DNA from: Trichocoleus sp. FACHB-40
GTDB taxonomy: Bacteria; Cyanobacteriota; Cyanobacteriia; Cyanobacteriales; FACHB-T130
Direction: 5' to 3'
DNA: 64,000 bases
Assembly (NCBI RefSeq): GCF_014695915.1
Contig: NZ_JACJPF010000055.1
Coordinates: 55,947 to 119,946, forward strand
A model generated the notes under the pieces. That model had not been told where the DNA came from. It ran no database searches and saw nothing but the letters and a program-made list of their open reading frames with translations. The translations under genes and the position numbers were made by a program. This document shows positions 29,155 to 37,944 of the stretch, piece after piece; within the stretch, counting starts at the first letter, position 1, and each line of letters begins with the position of its first letter.

Positions 29155-30804
29155 CTAATTGCGATCGCGTTGTCGTTTGCGTTCTTTTTCCTTCTTCTTA
29201 GCCTCATCTAGGAGTTGTTTCACTTTAGCCTTGATTTCATTGTGTCGCGCTACTCCTTCATAAGCATAGCGGTTGTAACCGTTGCCTTCAATCAAACTTT
29301 CCAAATAACGAATCCGCTCATCGGTGACAGGATGAGTTGAGAGCCAAGTAAAAATTGGGCGATCGCTATCTTCCTCTTTCAGCGTTACCGTCAGATTACG
29401 CAACCCATCAGCAGCATATCCGGTAGCAGCAATTAGGCGAGTTCCGAGAATGTCCGCCTGACGTTCCATGTCGCGGCTGTAGTCGGAAACGATGAGATTG
29501 GTGACAGTACCTCCCGCATAGGGAATAAATCCTGTCACGCTGGAAGTAAGATTTCCTTGCGTTACCAGTTGAAACCCATGAGATAATACAGCATGAGATA
29601 ATTCATGGGCCAATAAACCAGCTAATTCTGCTTCTGAATTAGTGCGAGTAATTGCACCTGCATTTACAAAAACTTTGCCGCCTGGGAGAGCAAAAGCATT
29701 TAGTTTGTCATCTAAGACAACGTAAAATTCATACTCAAAATCACTACGTCCCGCCACAGTTGCCAGTTTATTTCCTATGTCGCGAACGTATTTTAACACC
29801 TCTTCATCTTCAACCAGAGGCAATTGGCGTTTTGCCTGTTTTGTTACCGATTCACCAATAGCAGATTCGCCACGCAGCATTAATACAGAAGTTTCAACAG
29901 CAGTTAAAGGCCCATATAAACTGCCAGTAACTGCATAGCTTAAAGCGCCTGTAATCGCATTAGCGATCGCATTCCCCCTCAACTCGGCACGAAGATGCTT
30001 TCTGTAACGTTTCAAATTCTCATCCGCCAAAGTTGTAAATTCAGCCGCCTCCGGATGATTCGGGTTTAATAAAGCAAATTGACGCGCCGCCAGCGAAGCT
30101 TCTAACCACGCCTCCTGCTTTCTGTAAGCTTCAATTTTTGCTTTAAGTAAGGTTGGTTCGGCGGGATATAAAGTTGTTGCTTTCTCCAAAACTTGTATAG
30201 ATTCTTTTGCCTTGTTATATTCTTGCAACGCTTTGGCGTACTGCACATGACCGGCGATAAATTCCGGATACTGTTCTACCAAAAATTGCAGCGGTACGAA
30301 AATTTTACTTTCCAGCTTTTGTTCTAAACCAGCTTGCGCCTCGCGCCAGTAAACTTTACCCGCAGGTGGTAATAGTTCCGCATCGGTAATTGGCTCTTTG
30401 CGTTCAGTCTTTTCTGTTGCGTTAGCAAATGGCGCTTTAACTTCCCGATACAGCTTTTCTGCTTCAGCAAATTGTCCCCCCAGATAAAGACTATCAGCTT
30501 CAATCAGTTTTTGCTGCTTGGCAATTTCTTCTGGAGTCGGTTCCGGTTCCTCCTCTGGTTTTTCCTCAGCGTCGGACTCTGGTTTGGTGTCCGGCTTTTG
30601 GGTAGCTTCCGAACCCGGTTGCGGTTCCGCCTCTTCCGCAGATGGTTTAACTTCGGGGGTGGTAGTTTCTTCTGGTTTGGTTTCAGTCTTTTTGGGAACT
30701 GGAGTAACTATTACCGTGGGAGGCGATGTCGGTTCAGCTAGCACCGTTGCGGGAGAAGATGACAACAAGACAAGAGCAAACAGGGAATTCCAGATAGGTT
30801 TCAT
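29155..30804 (-). CDS. M48-family metalloprotease with TPR-like region, exported
   Basis: About 549 residues. A signal peptide (FALVLLSSSPATVLAEP) is followed by a Pro/Glu/Lys-rich linker (~25-110). A TPR-like helical region (~115-285: AEADSLYLGGQFAEAEKLYREV, KALQEYNKAKESIQVLEKA) and the M48 peptidase core follow. The core has LAHELSHAVLSHG, the HExxH zinc site near residue 398, and DMERQADILGTRLIAATGY with the third ligand. The tail is very basic (KKKEKERKRQRDRN). I chose ATG 30804 because the signal peptide starts there; an earlier in-frame GTG/ATG at 30882 adds unconserved residues. It resembles BepA-type envelope quality-control proteases, but with the TPR part before the protease instead of after it. 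Confidence 0.85.
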   Translation of the reverse strand: MKPIWNSLFALVLLSSSPATVLAEPTSPPTVIVTPVPKKTETKPEETTTPEVKPSAEEAEPQPGSEATQKPDTKPESDAEEKPEEEPEPTPEEIAKQQKLIEADSLYLGGQFAEAEKLYREVKAPFANATEKTERKEPITDAELLPPAGKVYWREAQAGLEQKLESKIFVPLQFLVEQYPEFIAGHVQYAKALQEYNKAKESIQVLEKATTLYPAEPTLLKAKIEAYRKQEAWLEASLAARQFALLNPNHPEAAEFTTLADENLKRYRKHLRAELRGNAIANAITGALSYAVTGSLYGPLTAVETSVLMLRGESAIGESVTKQAKRQLPLVEDEEVLKYVRDIGNKLATVAGRSDFEYEFYVVLDDKLNAFALPGGKVFVNAGAITRTNSEAELAGLLAHELSHAVLSHGFQLVTQGNLTSSVTGFIPYAGGTVTNLIVSDYSRDMERQADILGTRLIAATGYAADGLRNLTVTLKEEDSDRPIFTWLSTHPVTDERIRYLESLIEGNGYNRYAYEGVARHNEIKAKVKQLLDEAKKKEKERKRQRDRN

Positions 30805-30955
30805 AGCGGTGGATAGTATATCTATTTTTCTATTAGTGTATTCATATTTTGCCAAATGCTTGAAGCAATGCGCTAATCCCAACAGGTAATTTTAGAAATT
30901 GGAAGACGAAATATTTATCTCGATAATTCAACCCCTAATTGTGAGTTATCTTTGA

Positions 30956-31996
30956 CTAATTATTCATAACAGCATCTAACAGCAACTCGGCACCAAAACG
31001 GACTGGATCTGTGCAAGGTAATTTAGTTTCTGTCTGTATCTGCGCGATAACTTGCTGTGCAGTTGCAGTGTCCAGATGAGCAGTGTTCAGAGCGATCGCA
31101 ACCACCTTCACCGCCACAAAAGCACCACCAGCCGCCACTACTGTCTCGTAAAGCTTTATCACCTCTGGTAACGGCGGTATTACCACATGAGGATGATTGC
31201 GAATAGCTGCTTGTTGCGCTCGATGCACTAAAATTAACCCCGTTGGTTGCGTTCCGCGCAACAGTGGCAGCGTTGCTGTTGAACTGGGATGCAATAGGGA
31301 ACCTTGTCCCTCAACAAACAAAATCTCATACTCTTGCCCAAAACGCATCACCAACTGCTCAACTGCACCAGCGGCAAAGTCCACGCGCACGGCATCTAAC
31401 GGCACACCATCACCCGCTATCATTAAACCAGCTTGACCAGTAGCAAGAAACTTAGAACGTAAACCCCGCTTTGTTGCTGCTTTATTTAGTTCCAAACTGG
31501 TTGACATTTTGCCAACACTCATATCCGTGCCAACAGTGAGGACACGCTTACAAGAAAGCGATCGCGCCAAACCACTCCCTATTTTTAACTCTGTTGGCTC
31601 CTGGCGCACATCCCAAATCCACTGTCCCTCTTTCAACAATGCCTGAAGTTCCGGTGATGCCATCGGGGTATGCAGTCCATTCACCACCGACAAACCCCCA
31701 GCCACCGCCTGTTTCACCTCTTGCCACCATTCCTCCGGTAACGCACCCCCAGACGGCGCAATGCCAATTACAAGTACGTCGGGTGCGTAGGTTAGCGCCT
31801 CTGTAACTGAAGCCACAATCGGAGCATCACACTCAATACCAGTCAATTGTCGTAAAGATTCGCCCGCACACTGGCGATCGATTACCACCACTGTTGGCGA
31901 TTCACTGTAACGTAATAGCGCCAATCCAGTTTTCCCATGAATGCCGCGAATCCCTTCATGCAGCAGAATTGCAACTCGATGTTTAGGATTTAGCAT
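30956..31996 (-). CDS. DUF1611 protein, DgcN-like N-acetyltransferase
   Basis: A 346-residue protein of the DUF1611 family. The N-terminal half (HRVAILLHEGIRGIHGKTGLALLRYS) is a Rossmann-like domain. The C-terminal half carries a P-loop-like VLTVGTDMSVGKMSTSLEL (about 166-184), FLATGQAGLMI and ILFVEGQGSLLHPSS. The next gene, 14 bases away downstream in sequence order and upstream in transcription, is an enolase-superfamily dipeptide epimerase/DgcA-like protein. This gene pair is known from D-glutamate catabolism in marine bacteria, where DgcN acetylates D-glutamate and DgcA racemises the product. Whether cyanobacterial members do the same is not established. Confidence 0.78.
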   Translation of the reverse strand: MLNPKHRVAILLHEGIRGIHGKTGLALLRYSESPTVVVIDRQCAGESLRQLTGIECDAPIVASVTEALTYAPDVLVIGIAPSGGALPEEWWQEVKQAVAGGLSVVNGLHTPMASPELQALLKEGQWIWDVRQEPTELKIGSGLARSLSCKRVLTVGTDMSVGKMSTSLELNKAATKRGLRSKFLATGQAGLMIAGDGVPLDAVRVDFAAGAVEQLVMRFGQEYEILFVEGQGSLLHPSSTATLPLLRGTQPTGLILVHRAQQAAIRNHPHVVIPPLPEVIKLYETVVAAGGAFVAVKVVAIALNTAHLDTATAQQVIAQIQTETKLPCTDPVRFGAELLLDAVMNN

Positions 31997-32010
31997 TTAA
32001 TTTTTAATTT

Positions 32011-33069
32011 CTAATTTTTACTTATTCCCAACCCTGGCAAATCATTCGGTAACAGTCGCCCATCTTGCAAGGATGCACCTGTAAAAGGATCGTCTATTAA
32101 ATTTAAGTGAGAATCTAAATCCAGATAATCAGCTAGTGGCGAAAGCTGCGCTGCTGCCGTATTAGAAATAACACTGTCAGAATAACAACCAAACATTACC
32201 TGCAACCCACAAGCTTTCGCTGTATGCACCATGCGAATCGCCTCAGTTAAACCTCCACATTTCATTAATTTGATATTAACGCCATGAACTTTATCTGCGA
32301 GTAGAGGTATATCCCTGCTGGTAAAACAACTTTCATCGACAAAAATTGGGAGAAGCGATCGCGCTTTTAGTTCCCGTAGCGGCGATTCTCCCATTACTCC
32401 TAAATTTTCTCCTCGCGGTAACGGCTGTTCGACATATTTAACGCCAAGACGCGACAGCCAAGCGCACATCGTCACAGCATCTTCCAAATTCCAACCACCG
32501 TTGGCATCTACACTCAAAATTGCCTCTGGCGCGTCTTCCCGAATTGCCATCAACATCGCCTGATCTGCTTCAATGCCCAGCGAACTACCCAATTTTACCT
32601 TTAAAACTTTTGCCCCAGTCAGTTGTCGCCAGTCGCGCGATCGCTCTACGGCTGCTGTCGGAGAATTAATCCCAATTGTGACAGAGGTCGGGACAATCCG
32701 CGAGCAATCCAACCCCCACAACCGCCACAGAGGTAATCCCAACCGCTTTCCCATCCAATCGTGCAATGCCACATCAATTGCTGCTTGCGCTGAGGAAGGA
32801 AGAAGTGCCTCTTGCAACACGCTTTCAATCTGCTGCTTCTCCCAGGTATGGAATTTCTCCAAACTTGGCGCGATTTGCTGCAATTGCTCCAAAATACTCT
32901 CTGTCGTTTGCCGCTGTTCGCCGATGGAAAAGGGCGTTCCTTCCCCCCATCCCTCAATCCCATCTTCAATTACACGTACCCACACATTAGTCGTCTGCGC
33001 TGTCGTACCGCGACTGATGGTTAGAGGAAATCGCTTGTTTACTGTGAAGGTTTCAATACTAATTCGCAT
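32011..33069 (-). CDS. Enolase-superfamily dipeptide epimerase / DgcA-like racemase
   Basis: About 352 residues. The N-terminal capping domain (MRISIETFTVNKRFPLTISRG) precedes the barrel. Its catalytic residues are visible: KVKLG (KxK near residue 163), metal ligands Asp in SVDANGGW, Glu in YVEQPL and Asp in IFVDESCF, and the second-side Lys in NIKLMKCGG. ATG 33069 is preferred to the in-frame GTG at 33111 because the family begins with M(K/R)I. It is transcribed just ahead of the DgcN-like gene with a 14-base gap. Dipeptide epimerase (L-Ala-D/L-Glu) and N-acetyl-D-glutamate racemase are the two known activities in this group; the DgcN-like partner favours the second. Confidence 0.82.
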   Translation of the reverse strand: MRISIETFTVNKRFPLTISRGTTAQTTNVWVRVIEDGIEGWGEGTPFSIGEQRQTTESILEQLQQIAPSLEKFHTWEKQQIESVLQEALLPSSAQAAIDVALHDWMGKRLGLPLWRLWGLDCSRIVPTSVTIGINSPTAAVERSRDWRQLTGAKVLKVKLGSSLGIEADQAMLMAIREDAPEAILSVDANGGWNLEDAVTMCAWLSRLGVKYVEQPLPRGENLGVMGESPLRELKARSLLPIFVDESCFTSRDIPLLADKVHGVNIKLMKCGGLTEAIRMVHTAKACGLQVMFGCYSDSVISNTAAAQLSPLADYLDLDSHLNLIDDPFTGASLQDGRLLPNDLPGLGISKN

Positions 33070-33150
33070 ATTATTTGTTGTATCCTTCTTTTCTCGTCCT
33101 CTGTCACCCAACCGAGTTGGAGAAGAGTTCCAAATTGATTGTTAACGCGA

Positions 33151-33288
33151 TAGTACAGTAATTCAAGGGTTAGGTGGGATACATCTGTAGGGACATGGCA
33201 ATGCCATGTCCCTAAAACCTTGATGGCATTCCCACTCTTTACCAACATTAGAACCGCAATATATTCTACCCAACTGAGAAACGCTATA
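33151..33288 (+). mobile_element. MITE-like repeat, copy A
   Basis: About 138 bases, aligned by eye with the copies at 57978-58096, 61825-61943 and (inverted) 34372-34478. It has the left-end AATTCAAGGGTTAGGTG, a central palindrome GGGACATGGCAATGCC..., and the right end ACCCAACTGAGAAACGCTATA. The two ends are imperfect inverted repeats sharing TTGGGTG and TATAGC. No coding capacity. Confidence 0.85.
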
Positions 33289-33312
33289 AAACAGGTATGT
33301 TACCTGTTTTAT
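33286..33312. repeat. 12-bp-stem perfect hairpin upstream of NUDIX gene
   Basis: ATAAAACAGGTA (33286-33297) and TACCTGTTTTAT (33301-33312) flank TGT. A second small hairpin, GGCAGG...CCTGCC, lies at 33316-33334; a similar unit is at 39706-39732. They directly abut repeat copy A. Confidence 0.7.
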
Positions 33313-33379
33313 AATGGCAGGCGAGACACCTGCCCCACAGTAAATTAAGGTGTATGCCGTTTTTTATCTATTCTCTTAT

Positions 33380-33943
33380 ATGAAACCTCTCAAAAAGTGG
33401 AAAATTCTTAAATCAAAATTGGTTGTCAACAACCAATGGTGTAAAATTCGGCAAGATGAAATAGAATTACCTACCGAACAAATAATAGACGACTACTTTG
33501 TAAATATTAGACCAGATATTGCTGTAATTTTACCAATAACCCCACAAAAAGAAATTGTTTTTGTGCGGCAATATCGCCATGCAGTCGAAGAAATATTATT
33601 AGAACTTCCGGCTGGGGCTTTTTCAGAATCAGAAGATAGTATTGTTGCCGCCGCTAGAGAATTAGAAGAAGAAACAGGCTATGTGGCTGACCAAATAATT
33701 AAACTAGCGACGTTATACGATAACCCGCCCAAAGACACTAATAAAATACATTTATGTTTAGCTAAAAATGTTCAGCAAAGAAGTAAACAAAATTTGGATA
33801 TCACCGAAAACATTGAAGTTGTGTTAATTCCTATAACAGAAGTTATGGAATTAATAACAAAAGGAAAAATTTGTGTTTCTGGAACAATTGCGGCTATTTT
33901 CTTGGGTTTAAATTATCTTTCTGGGCGGATTGTTACCGAGTAA
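33380..33943 (+). CDS. NUDIX hydrolase, ADP-ribose pyrophosphatase-like
   Basis: A 187-residue protein beginning MKPLKKWKILKSK. The complete Nudix box GX5EX7REUXEEXGU is present, starting at GAFSES and ending RELEEETGY (about residues 79-101). IVFVRQYRHAVEEILLELPAG immediately before it is the usual ADP-ribose pyrophosphatase lead-in. Such enzymes hydrolyse ADP-sugars to AMP and sugar phosphate in the cytoplasm. I chose ATG 33380 over 33350 because the conserved N-terminal strand begins there. The gene is clearly more AT-rich than its neighbours and has repeat copy A directly upstream, which could indicate recent acquisition; that is inference. Confidence 0.87.
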   Translation: MKPLKKWKILKSKLVVNNQWCKIRQDEIELPTEQIIDDYFVNIRPDIAVILPITPQKEIVFVRQYRHAVEEILLELPAGAFSESEDSIVAAARELEEETGYVADQIIKLATLYDNPPKDTNKIHLCLAKNVQQRSKQNLDITENIEVVLIPITEVMELITKGKICVSGTIAAIFLGLNYLSGRIVTE

Positions 33944-33945
33944 AA

Positions 33946-34251
33946 TTAATTATATTCCCTTGATTGATAGTGGTAACAATCTTGGCAAGGGCCACTAGGA
34001 TTAATAGCACAACGGATGTAAGGAGAGTGGGCATTAAATTGACAAGTTATATCGCCAATTAAATAACCAACTCCTTCAATATAATGCTGATCTATAGAAG
34101 TTGACATTCTCTGCAACTCTCTAGCAGATACCCTCCGCATAGCCGATCTCAACCGCGATCGCGTTCGTTCCTCTGCTTTACGCATCGCCCACATTGAAAT
34201 CAACAGTGGCATCAACCCTAGAGAAAAAATAATGAGGATCGTTACCGACAC
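33946..34251 (-). CDS. DUF6464-like small membrane protein
   Basis: A 101-residue protein. One transmembrane helix (residues ~3-21, VTILIIFSLGLMPLLISMW) is followed by an Arg-rich helix (RKAEERTRSRLRSAMRR). A C-terminal module reads IGDITCQFNAHSPYIRCAINPSGPCQDCYHY, with four Cys that may bind a metal. This C-terminal pattern matches a cyanobacterial family of unknown function that I recall as DUF6464. The 3' end meets the convergent NUDIX gene two bases away. ATG 34251 is a plausible start. Confidence 0.65.
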   Translation of the reverse strand: MSVTILIIFSLGLMPLLISMWAMRKAEERTRSRLRSAMRRVSARELQRMSTSIDQHYIEGVGYLIGDITCQFNAHSPYIRCAINPSGPCQDCYHYQSREYN

Positions 34252-34371
34252 GCTCCTTTACCTCTTCTTAATAATCACGGAATTTTACCCGATTCAGATA
34301 GTCGTGCATCAGGTCTGATTTCAGGTTAGCTAATTTCCCCGAAGATAATAAAAGCTTAAACTTAAATTTAA

Positions 34372-34478
34372 TATAGCGTTTCTCAGTTGGGTAAAATATA
34401 TTGCGGTTCTAACGTTGGTAGGGAATAGCATTGCCATGTCACTACAGAGGTATCGCATCCAACCCTTGAATTGCTATA
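34372..34478 (-). mobile_element. MITE-like repeat, copy D (inverted)
   Basis: 107 bases; on the minus strand it begins TATAGCAATTCAAGGGTTGG and ends ACCCAACTGAGAAACGCTATA, as in copies B and C. The interior is shorter than in the other copies. It ends 85 bases before the GTG of the next gene and explains why an open frame can seem to start at 34471. Confidence 0.85.
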
Positions 34479-34563
34479 TATAAAAATTTATAGCCAAAAC
34501 CGACCTATTCTAAGATATAGAGTAGAAAATTACATTTGCAGTAGCCCGATTCGGAGAGTATCT

Positions 34564-35256
34564 GTGTTGAACCTCGACTCCTTCGTCCCTAATGAGATGA
34601 CGATCGCGCCGAAACATCCTCTGGCGGCAAATATGGATCTGCCGATTCCGGATGGTAGGAGTGCATCTAAGGAGGAAATACGCTTGATTCAGCGACGCGA
34701 TCGCATCCCCGGAGTCATCAAGCGGACGCTACCATTAGATGCACAAATTTATTGGGAATACTGGTGGTGCATTCCGGATCGCGTCCTCCTAGAGGAAGAT
34801 TTAGAACTTTTAAGAAGCGATCGCATCCGCCAAGAAACCATCTTATCAAAACTGGTTTGGCTGTTTGGAGGTTACTGCTTTGGCGACGATAGCAAACTTC
34901 ATGGCGAGAAAGATCCAGTCTATGACTGGCAGAAAGTTGTAGAATTTGCCTGCCAGCATAACTATCAATCATATGTGCTAGATATCGATTTTCTGCCCAC
35001 TGCAATTAAGCAGGTTCAACGGCAACATTCAAACGAGTGTGTTGCTGTTGAACCTGCTCACTGGCATATTGAGTTTTTCCGGTTGCAACAAACTGAGGGT
35101 GACTTTGAGATTCAGGAACCGAAAAATCTCTGTAGCTGCCAAATCTGGACTGGCAAGCCATTCATCAAAAACCTGCAAACTGGGGAAACACTAACCCGAT
35201 ACGACTTATGGATCTCTTCCCCAGGTAATATCATAAATCCTATTTGGTTGCGTTAA
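34564..35256 (+). CDS. Hypothetical protein, ~230 aa
   Basis: Not recognised. I place the start at GTG 34564 because GGAG lies 7 bases upstream (34553-34556). The frame further up runs into the repeat at 34372-34478. The protein is soluble, with Trp/Tyr-rich central parts (AQIYWEYWWCIPDRVLLEEDLELL, KLVWLFGGYCFGDDSKLHGEKDPVYDW) and a C-terminal half with CSCQIWTGKPF and LTRYDLWISSPGNI. Several HIP1 sites (GCGATCGC) occur within the gene as in its neighbours. A CHAD gene follows about 100 bases later on the same strand. No function is proposed. Confidence 0.6.
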   Translation: MLNLDSFVPNEMTIAPKHPLAANMDLPIPDGRSASKEEIRLIQRRDRIPGVIKRTLPLDAQIYWEYWWCIPDRVLLEEDLELLRSDRIRQETILSKLVWLFGGYCFGDDSKLHGEKDPVYDWQKVVEFACQHNYQSYVLDIDFLPTAIKQVQRQHSNECVAVEPAHWHIEFFRLQQTEGDFEIQEPKNLCSCQIWTGKPFIKNLQTGETLTRYDLWISSPGNIINPIWLR

Positions 35257-35359
35257 AGTGAAATACCGAAATTTGAGCAGGAATGTGCTAGTGTGAACAT
35301 TCAGCTTAATTCCATCTTAAGGATTTATTAATTTTTTACACGGGTGAGGCAATATTGCC

Positions 35360-36358
35360 ATGAAAAAGAGTGCATTAGAAAAAGCCCAGAATCTAGGAGA
35401 TTGGGCTTACCTAGCGATTGAAAAACACTTTCACAAAACGCTTAAACACGAAAGCGACGTCATCAAAGACAAAGACCCAGAAGCCTTACACCAGATGCGC
35501 GTCGGGATGCGTCGCTTGCGTTCAGCAATAACAGGCTTTGCTCCAGCACTGGATCTTCCTAAGTCAGCCCAAGAAAACAAGATTGGGAAAATAGGTCATA
35601 GTCTTGGGGAGTTGCGAGATATAGACGTACTTCAGGAAGCGCTAAAAAATCGTTATTATCCTAATTTACCCTCAAAAGAGCAAAAAACCTTAGAGGAAGC
35701 GATCGCATCTTTAAATAAACAGCGTCACCACGCCCTAGAGCAAGTACGCCAAACTTTAGATCATCAGCGTTACCAGAAACTGAAGCAGTCGTTCCAAACA
35801 TGGCTAAAGCATCCAAGTTATCAAGAAATTGCTCAGATGCCTTTACGTCAGGTTCTACCAGATTTACTTTTACCGGAAGTCAGTCGCTTTTTTCTCCACC
35901 CTGGTTGGTTGCTAGGAACTGATGTCAAAGCAGCAGAAATTAAAATTGCCAAAGATTTAGAACCAGAAGCTGTAACGCAACTTTTAGCAGATCAAGGGGA
36001 AGCTCTCCACAGTTTGCGTAAAGAAGCAAAGCGCGTCCGCTATCAGATGGAACTATTTACAGACCTCTATGGCCCCGCTTATGCAGGTTATCTGCAAGAT
36101 GTGAAATCAATTCAGGAAATTTTGGGGCAAATTCAAGACAGTGTAGTGTTAGCCGAAGTGCTGACTGATGTCTTACACTCTAAGGTCAAAAACCAGCTTC
36201 CAACTCTTGCCGAACAGCTGCATCAAACTGCTTACCAAGCTTGGCAGGAATGGCAACCGTTACAAGAGAGATATCTGAATGCTCAAACTCGGCAAGCTTT
36301 TCATCTAGCTTTGTTGCAGCGACTTGATGAGAATGACTCCCCGGATGAAGAGGGCTAA
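35360..36358 (+). CDS. CHAD-domain protein
   Basis: A 332-residue all-helical protein. CHAD hallmarks are the His/Arg-rich ALHQMRVGMRRLRSAITGF near residues 42-60, GELRDIDVLQEAL near 86-98, and the second-half ALHSLRKEAKRVRYQMELF near 214-232. CHAD domains bind inorganic polyphosphate through these basic helices and are often found near polyphosphate enzymes, though none is adjacent here. The start is ATG 35360, and an AGGCAATATTGCC palindrome lies just upstream. The protein is complete, with an acidic C-terminus (DENDSPDEEG). Confidence 0.85.
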   Translation: MKKSALEKAQNLGDWAYLAIEKHFHKTLKHESDVIKDKDPEALHQMRVGMRRLRSAITGFAPALDLPKSAQENKIGKIGHSLGELRDIDVLQEALKNRYYPNLPSKEQKTLEEAIASLNKQRHHALEQVRQTLDHQRYQKLKQSFQTWLKHPSYQEIAQMPLRQVLPDLLLPEVSRFFLHPGWLLGTDVKAAEIKIAKDLEPEAVTQLLADQGEALHSLRKEAKRVRYQMELFTDLYGPAYAGYLQDVKSIQEILGQIQDSVVLAEVLTDVLHSKVKNQLPTLAEQLHQTAYQAWQEWQPLQERYLNAQTRQAFHLALLQRLDENDSPDEEG

Positions 36359-36591
36359 AAAAGGGGGATTGAGGATTGGTAATTGGGAAAGATATCTTCC
36401 CAATTACCAATTCCTAGAAAAAGAATTGTCGAATTTCCCATCGCCAAAGCAAATTCATAGGGATGGACGGCAAACTCTTATGGGTGTAACCCCAACTGAG
36501 AAACGCTATTTATACCAGAAGAAAGCATAAGAGGCGGGACGGTATCAGTTAGCCTGGAAATGGAAAAGAAATATCTTGACTAAGCGATCGC

Positions 36592-37017
36592 ATGCAACCG
36601 TTCAAAACTCAGCTGCGGGTACGATATCACGAGATGGACTCCCTCGGCCACGTCAACAACGCCGTTTATCAGCATTACCTAGAACAGGCGGCTGTTGAAC
36701 ACTCAGAACACCTCGGCTTTACCCAGCAACGCTGCGAAGAGTTGGGCGGTGTCTTCGTGATGCGGCGGATTGAGATAGAATATCTGCGCCCAGCCGTTGC
36801 AGGCGAGTGGCTGGAAGTCACCACCTGGCTTTCCGAGATGCGTGGCCCGCGTGCCATTCGCCGCTATGAAATTCGCAAACAGCCAGAGGAAAAGCTGTTG
36901 GTGACAGCCCAGGCACTGTGGGTGTGGGTGGATATAACAGCGATGCGCCCAAAAGCGATTCCGCAACTGCTCTTAGATGCTTTTGGGAAATTGCCTCAAC
37001 CGAATCTTACTACCTGA
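36592..37017 (+). CDS. Hotdog-fold acyl-CoA thioesterase
   Basis: A 141-residue protein of the 4-hydroxybenzoyl-CoA thioesterase/YbgC type. The signature HEMDSLGHVNNAVYQHYLEQA (about residues 13-33) carries the catalytic Asp and the conserved GHVNN. IEIEYLRPAVAGEWLEVTTW and the beta-strand RRYEIRKQPEEKLLVTAQALWVWVD follow. Such enzymes cleave acyl- or aroyl-CoA thioesters in the cytoplasm. A role in phylloquinone synthesis is possible but the sequence is not specific enough to claim it. It has no partner gene nearby. A partial MITE end (AACTGAGAAACGCTAT, 36500-36515) lies upstream. Confidence 0.82.
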   Translation: MQPFKTQLRVRYHEMDSLGHVNNAVYQHYLEQAAVEHSEHLGFTQQRCEELGGVFVMRRIEIEYLRPAVAGEWLEVTTWLSEMRGPRAIRRYEIRKQPEEKLLVTAQALWVWVDITAMRPKAIPQLLLDAFGKLPQPNLTT

Positions 37018-37288
37018 AAAATTAAAAAAAGCTATGAGTTATTAAGTTATTAATTTAAAACTTTCCCATTCGTAATCGAGCGATAACAATCCTTAATTTT
37101 TCCCAGTGCTTGAATGTATCTTGCGGCAGAAGGGAGTGTTGTAGTTAAACCTTTAAAATCTCTCTGGTCAAGAGATTTTTCTGACGTTAAGAGATAGCCT
37201 TTGGTCAGTGTAGCGATGTCGCACCAGGCGACAAATGCGATCGCGCTTAGCGTCAGATTGTACCAAAAACGATTGGGAGGAGATTTAT

Positions 37289-37636
37289 ATGCAACGCATT
37301 TTAATAGCTTTACGTCAAGCATTTCGCCAGAGCATTTTGGTTGTAGGTTTGATAAGTTTGCTTACTCTGTCAAATATATTCATTTTTGCCAGTCAGCCAG
37401 CTTATGCAGCATCACAGTTGACTGCACAGGAAGTTGACAGTACCTCTGGAAACAGCGCAGCAATTGAGCTTCGGGAAGAATCTTATGAAGAAGCCGCAGA
37501 GCAGGCTCGCGATCCGCAAAAGCAGGATGAAATTTACCAAGAAAGTGTCAAAGCAACCAATCAATCCAATCCTGGGTTGATTGAAGGAGCAAAAGAACTG
37601 GTTGAGAAGGTAATAGGCAACGATGACAGCAAATAA
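37289..37636 (+). CDS. Small exported hypothetical protein, 115 aa
   Basis: Signal peptide with basic start (MQRILIALRQAFRQ), hydrophobic core and cleavage-like QPAYAAS near residues 38-44. The mature part is a small acidic, helical protein (AAIELREESYEEAAEQARDPQKQDEIY, GLIEGAKELVEKVIGN). ATG 37289 follows GGGAGGAG by 6 bases, which fixes the start. No family recognised. It could act in the thylakoid lumen or periplasm; that is inference from the signal alone. Confidence 0.7.
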   Translation: MQRILIALRQAFRQSILVVGLISLLTLSNIFIFASQPAYAASQLTAQEVDSTSGNSAAIELREESYEEAAEQARDPQKQDEIYQESVKATNQSNPGLIEGAKELVEKVIGNDDSK

Positions 37637-37724
37637 GTAGCTTTAGGATGGGTTAAGGTTACGCCTAACCCTTTGGATGCAATACAATCTGACCTCTCCC
37701 AACCACCCCTACAAGGGCAGTGGC

Positions 37725-37775
37725 TAACTCCCCCTTCCCTACAAGGGAAGGGGGTTGGGGGGTTAGGTCTGTATT
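37725..37775. repeat. CCCCCTTCCCT/AGGGAAGGGGG hairpin repeat
   Basis: CCCCCTTCCCT (37738-37748) pairs perfectly with 37752-37762 around ACA, then GTTGGGGGGTTAG follows. The same design occurs in cobN (8418-8459), in smc (48344-48382) and next to the insertion sequence (63831-63854). A truncated MITE-type end (TTGAGAAACACTATATTTAC) follows at 37783. Confidence 0.75.
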
Positions 37776-37944
37776 GGACTTCAATTGAGAAACACTATAT
37801 TTACGGTGCTGGCGTGGCGACAGATTTATCCCCAGTTCTGCTGATCTTGCCAATCACCCACTTGGATGAGTAACTTAGGTGAAGAGAGGAAACAGAAGTC
37901 AACTGTACTGTGAATATACAACAAATATTCAGGGGATAAAACAT

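Noticed and set aside
30472..30889. Plus-strand frames of 89 and 123 residues opposite the M48 linker
   Set aside because: Shadow of the Pro/Glu-rich linker codons on the other strand; low-complexity Ser/Gly/Phe content.
33039..33248. 69-residue minus-strand frame upstream of the DgcA-like gene
   Set aside because: It runs through MITE-like copy A and is not a gene.
34471..34563. Upstream extension of the hypothetical gene to TTG 34471
   Set aside because: The start lies inside MITE-like copy D; GTG 34564 has a proper ribosome-binding site.
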